Origin: Alphaproteobacteria bacterium
GTDB lineage: Bacteria > Pseudomonadota > Alphaproteobacteria > UBA9655
Length of the DNA stretch: 36,446 nt
Reading direction: 5' to 3'
NCBI GenBank assembly: GCA_020049895.1
Contig: JAGVLE010000006.1
Span: 1-36,446, forward strand
Shown: in pieces, positions 33,248-36,446 of the stretch
Layout: each line of letters begins with the position of its first letter
Numbering within the stretch: the stretch's first letter is position 1
Position numbers and translations under genes: made by a program
Notes under the pieces: generated by a model
Told to the model about the DNA's origin: nothing
Databases searched by the model: none
The model's input: the letters and a program-made list of their open reading frames with translations, nothing else

Positions 33248-34575
33248 AACGTCTTTATATTAAAACCTATGGTTGTGCCTCCAATGTGTACGATTCTTCC
33301 CGTATGGTGGATGTTCTGAAGCCGCTTGGCTACGCTCTCACGGAAACGCCAGAAAATGCTGATCTTGTGATTTTGAATACCTGTCATATTCGTGAGAAAG
33401 CCGAAGAAAAGGTGTACTCAGATTTGGGGCGAATTCGGGCTCATAAACAAGAGAAAACGATTGTGGCAGTGGGGGGCTGTATGGCTCAGGCTGAAGGGGG
33501 AGAGATTATACGGCGCGCTCCTTATGTGGATATGGTGTTTGGTCCACAAACCTATCATCGACTTCCCGAAATGATTGCGCGTGCCCACCGCTCCCAAGAT
33601 AAAAAAACGGGTTCTGGGCGGGGCATTGTAGAGGTGGATTTTCCCGTGGAATCTAAGTTTGACTATCTCCCTGGAGAGCATAGCCATGTTGGTTCTTCCG
33701 CTTTTTTAGCGATTCAAGAGGGCTGTGATAAATTCTGTACTTATTGTGTTGTTCCGTATACGCGGGGTGCTGAATTTTCAAGACCACCACAAGCAATTTT
33801 GGAAGAAGCGAAACTCCTTCTTGAACAAGGGGCAAAGGAAATTACCCTTCTTGGCCAAAATGTGAATGCGTATCATGGGGAAGATCCTACAGGAGCCATA
33901 TGGGGGTTGGGGCGGCTGATAGAAGCCCTTGCGGCTCTCAAAGGCCTGAGGCGGATCCGCTATATGACCTCTCACCCACGAGATATGGATGACGAACTGA
34001 TGATAGCCCATCGGGATATTCCGCAACTCATGCCATCCATGCATTTGCCTGTCCAATCCGGCTCTGAGCGTATTTTAAAGGCTATGAATCGGCAGCATAC
34101 CCCTGATTTTTATAAAAAAATTATTGAGAAAACACGTCAGTATCGTCCTGATATCGCTTTTTCATCGGACTTTATTGTGGGTTTTCCAGGGGAAACGGAC
34201 CAAGATTTTGAGGATACGTTGTCGTTGGTACGAGAGGTATCTTATTCTCAGGCCTATTCTTTCAAATACAGTCCTCGTCCAGGAACCCCAGGGGCTGTTA
34301 TGGACAATCAAATTTCCGAAGACGTTAAGGCAGAACGTTTAATGCGTTTACAAGAGCTATTAAATACGCAACAACGCGCCTTCAATGAATCAACAATAGG
34401 AAAAACCATGCCTGTCTTGTTGGATCGGAAAGGGAGCCGGGAAGGCCAGGGCCTTGGCAAAACCCCTTACGCTCAATCAGTGCACATAGACGTGCCCGCA
34501 GAGCTCTTTGGAGAGTGCATTGATGTAAAGATAGAAAAAGCCTTTGCGAACAGCGTTACAGGAAGTGTTCTGTAA
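33238..34575 (+). CDS. miaB: tRNA-2-methylthio-N6-dimethylallyladenosine synthase
   Basis: MiaB is a radical-SAM methylthiotransferase that completes ms2i6A37 in tRNAs reading UNN codons. In the 445 residues the UPF0004 domain has three cluster cysteines (YGCASN, NTCHIREKAEEKVYS, GGCMAQ). The radical-SAM cluster CxxxCxxC is in EGCDKFCTYCVVPYTRG, and a TRAM domain ends the protein. The usual first motif is YGCQMN; Ala-Ser replaces Gln-Met here but the Cys is kept. It is the last gene of the rimI run and is convergent with wbpA. Confidence 0.97.
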   Translation: MSLKRLYIKTYGCASNVYDSSRMVDVLKPLGYALTETPENADLVILNTCHIREKAEEKVYSDLGRIRAHKQEKTIVAVGGCMAQAEGGEIIRRAPYVDMVFGPQTYHRLPEMIARAHRSQDKKTGSGRGIVEVDFPVESKFDYLPGEHSHVGSSAFLAIQEGCDKFCTYCVVPYTRGAEFSRPPQAILEEAKLLLEQGAKEITLLGQNVNAYHGEDPTGAIWGLGRLIEALAALKGLRRIRYMTSHPRDMDDELMIAHRDIPQLMPSMHLPVQSGSERILKAMNRQHTPDFYKKIIEKTRQYRPDIAFSSDFIVGFPGETDQDFEDTLSLVREVSYSQAYSFKYSPRPGTPGAVMDNQISEDVKAERLMRLQELLNTQQRAFNESTIGKTMPVLLDRKGSREGQGLGKTPYAQSVHIDVPAELFGECIDVKIEKAFANSVTGSVL

Positions 34576-34614
34576 TTTTCCGCAAGCCTTGTTGGAATAA
34601 AGGACGAGAGGGCA

Positions 34615-35976
34615 TTAAGCTTTAACGACATTGTCATAGTCCTTACTAAAATCTCTCGTAGCATTTCTTGTATCTAGAACAAGTTTGCTGTTTTTGAGAA
34701 TAAGTTCATAATCCAGGTCATCATGATCTGTGCAAATAAGGACCGCATCATAGGTTTTGAGAGACTCTTCACTGAAGTGAATGGATTTTAGGCCACTAAG
34801 TTCACGATGCCCTGGTATCTCTGGAATTTCTGAAACATGGGAATCATAAAAATCAACGTTAACCTGTTTTGATTTAAGGAGTTCATAAACGACAAGCGAA
34901 GGGCTTTCCCGTACATCCTCAATATTCTTTTTATAAGCCATTCCTAGAATTAATACTTTTGATCCTCTTAATCCTTTAGAAAAGCGCAAATCCATTTCTT
35001 CTCTTAAGCGTTCAATAACATAATGCGGCATTCTCCCATTAATTTGGCCAGAGAGTTCTATATACTGCGTTGCCAACCCATATTCCCGTGCTTTCCAAGT
35101 CAAGTAAAAAGGATCAATAGGAATACAGTGTCCCCCCAATCCCGGGCCGGGATAAAAGGGCATAAAGCCAAAAGGTTTTGTTTTGGCAGCCTCAATAACT
35201 TCCCAAATATTAATGTTCATTTTATCGAATATCGTCTTTAATTCATTGACAAGCCCAATGTTGACAAATCGGAAAATATTCTCAGTAAGCTTAACAGCTT
35301 CAGCCGTTGCAGCTGAATTAACTTCTACCACTTTTGGGACAATTTGCTCATATAAAGCGACTGCCAATCGCCTAGAATTCTCATGATCAGCGCCCACAAC
35401 TTTAGGGATTTGTGCAGTTTCAAAGAGAAGGTTCCCGGGATCTTCTCGCTCTGGCGAATAGGCTAAAAAGAAATCTTCATCAACAACAAGTCCACTTTTT
35501 TCAAGGATAGGTTTAAGCATCTCAACGGTCGTTCCTGGGTAAGTCGTTGATTCAAGAACAACCAATTGCCCCTTGCGTAGATTCTGTCGAATCCGTTCAG
35601 CGATAGCGACGACATATCTCATGTCAGGTTCACGATATTTTGTAAGAGGTGTGGGAACGCAGATTAAAATTGCATCCATATTTTTGATGTAATTTACATC
35701 ATGCGTAGGTATAAAATTATCGTCTTGTCTAAATTTTTTAATCTCTTCGTTTGAAACGCTCTTTATGTAAGATCTATTTTCTTCTAATGATTTTATTTTT
35801 TGAGTATCAGTGTCAAAACCAATAACTTTAAAATTACGATTTCTGAGTGCCCTTACCAACGGAAGTCCGACATACCCAAGCCCCATAACTCCAATTATCG
35901 CTTTTTTATTTTTAAGGTTTATTTCTAATTCATCAACGAAAGACCCTTGAAAATCTTCTAGCAAACCGGTGCTCAT
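34615..35976 (-). CDS. wbpA: UDP-N-acetyl-D-glucosamine 6-dehydrogenase (WbpA type)
   Basis: This NAD-dependent enzyme oxidises UDP-GlcNAc to its uronic acid for surface polysaccharide synthesis. The 453 residues carry the NAD site VMGLGYVGLPL, ICVPTPLTKYREPD, LESTTYPGTT, AYSPEREDPGN, TENIFRFVNIGLVNEL, AKTKPFGFMPFYPGPGLGGHCIPIDPFYLTWKA in separate blocks with the catalytic Cys, and the C-terminal ILGMAYKKNIEDVRESPS. The segments match Pseudomonas WbpA closely, better than UDP-glucose dehydrogenase. The ribosome-binding site GGAG lies about 9 bases before the ATG. Just upstream is a decayed fragment of a Gfo/Idh/MocA dehydrogenase, the enzyme family (WbpB) that acts next in this pathway. Confidence 0.93.
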   Translation of the reverse strand: MSTGLLEDFQGSFVDELEINLKNKKAIIGVMGLGYVGLPLVRALRNRNFKVIGFDTDTQKIKSLEENRSYIKSVSNEEIKKFRQDDNFIPTHDVNYIKNMDAILICVPTPLTKYREPDMRYVVAIAERIRQNLRKGQLVVLESTTYPGTTVEMLKPILEKSGLVVDEDFFLAYSPEREDPGNLLFETAQIPKVVGADHENSRRLAVALYEQIVPKVVEVNSAATAEAVKLTENIFRFVNIGLVNELKTIFDKMNINIWEVIEAAKTKPFGFMPFYPGPGLGGHCIPIDPFYLTWKAREYGLATQYIELSGQINGRMPHYVIERLREEMDLRFSKGLRGSKVLILGMAYKKNIEDVRESPSLVVYELLKSKQVNVDFYDSHVSEIPEIPGHRELSGLKSIHFSEESLKTYDAVLICTDHDDLDYELILKNSKLVLDTRNATRDFSKDYDNVVKA

Positions 35977-35988
35977 ACCTTAATTCTC

Positions 35989-36197
35989 CTAATTTTCAAC
36001 CAAACGGTTTGCCGTCACTTTGTATTTTCGACCCTCTCGAGGGCAATTTAAATCTTCTTCTGTCTTGAGTTTACCAAGACTTAATCTATCTGAATAAAGT
36101 TTGCCAGAAATATAGGCTTTTCAGCGTTTAAAAACTTAGCTGCTAAGTCTGCGTGCGTAACGGTAGGGGTGGAAAGAGCAACAGCCAGCTTTGTCAT
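35989..36197 (-). pseudogene. Remnant of Gfo/Idh/MocA-family dehydrogenase (WbpB-like?)
   Basis: On the minus strand an ATG at 36197 opens a 38-codon frame reading AVALSTPTVTHADLAAKFLN. That fits the Gfo/Idh/MocA motif VVISTPT.THADLA.KAL.AGK.VF.EKP. It ends at 36081. A second frame continues without start to 35989, reading GKLYSDRLSLGKLKTEED and REGRKYKVTANRLVEN. The NAD-binding glycine motif and the rest of the protein are missing, so this is a broken remnant. Relation to the pathway of neighbouring wbpA is plausible but unproven. The second piece may belong to the same or to another protein. Confidence 0.4.
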
Positions 36198-36310
36198 TCG
36201 TAATCCTTTTAACTTTACTCTTCTATTTTTGAAACGAAATCAAAAATAACACATATACTTATTCAGTTTTTTCTTTTTTTGTAAATATGAAATGTAATTA
36301 TCCAAAGTGA
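36198..36310. other. AT-rich spacer before the insertion element
   Basis: No gene is visible in this short AT-rich stretch. It separates the decayed dehydrogenase fragment from the presumed left end of the IS630-like element. Confidence 0.25.
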
Positions 36311-36446
36311 TAAACTGTCAGAGTCCCCTGCAAAAAGTGTTTGTGTGAAATATAGCAAAGTCTATATAAATCGATTATAATATTGTCATAGCAAGAAAAG
36401 AAGGATAAGAAGAGCTATGACATACAGTGTGGATTTTCGACAGAAA
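36311..36446 (+). mobile_element. Left end of an IS630-family insertion sequence (cut by window)
   Basis: The transposase start at 36417 implies an insertion element beginning shortly upstream. IS630 elements target TA. A TA at 36311-36312 followed by AACTGTCAGAGTCCCC could be the target and the left inverted repeat. The right end is outside the window, so the boundary cannot be confirmed. Confidence 0.4.
36417..36446 (+). CDS. IS630-family transposase, N terminus only
   Basis: ATG 36417 with GAAGAG just upstream begins MTYSVDFRQK, the usual opening of IS630-family transposases (MxYSxDLRxK). That opening precedes the helix-turn-helix domain. The gene runs off the window after ten codons. Confidence 0.6.
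   Translation, partial: MTYSVDFRQK

Noticed and set aside
1-36446. CRISPR array or phage module
   Set aside because: No regularly spaced direct repeats, cas genes, integrase or structural phage genes are visible anywhere in the window.

Overview
The window looks like chromosomal DNA from an alphaproteobacterium. It is moderately AT-rich by eye. The gene orders gpmI-envC, rpmJ, rpoZ-spoT-acpS and rimI-fur-(ols)-miaB are alphaproteobacterial in style, and so are the proteins I recognise. Exported proteins with no obvious family, several eroded genes and an IS630-type end suggest a host-associated lineage such as Holosporales/Paracaedibacter-like bacteria. That placement is inference, because no rRNA or marker tree can be built here.

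Layout. (1) 94-5047, minus: polA, cytochrome c oxidase subunit III and mgtE. Next comes a decayed plus-strand fragment of a transglutaminase-like gene (5061-5397). (2) 5457-11052, minus: envC-like, gpmI, holC, aminopeptidase P and prmA, several with stop/start overlaps. (3) 11180-13551, plus: an MshL/PilQ-type lipoprotein secretin and lptB. (4) 13564-20421, minus: glyQ-glyS, followed by three exported accessory proteins: a DUF218 protein, a phosphoribosyltransferase-like protein, and a lysine-rich protein with a HicA-like C terminus. (5) 20618-28418, plus: sucA-sucB, ihfB, tRNA-Gly(CCC), a small lipoprotein, rpmJ, rpoZ, spoT and acpS. (6) 28408-30560, minus: a TrmN6-like methyltransferase, ccmH, and a tryptophan-type ABC binding protein with a short C terminus. 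(7) 30794-34575, plus: rimI, an N-terminally truncated fur, olsB, olsA and miaB. (8) 34615-36446: wbpA (minus), a decayed Gfo/Idh/MocA dehydrogenase fragment, and the left end of an IS630-family element cut by the window edge.

The most notable signals are departures inside ordinary genes. SucB has lost its peripheral subunit-binding domain, as mitochondrial E2o has. PolA keeps a proofreading fold whose metal-binding acidic residues are replaced by lysines. Fur keeps a good ribosome-binding site and its metal/dimer domain but lacks the DNA-binding half. Together with the exported trio behind glyS, these are the places where something undescribed is most likely. I see no CRISPR array, prophage, rRNA, or complete mobile element.
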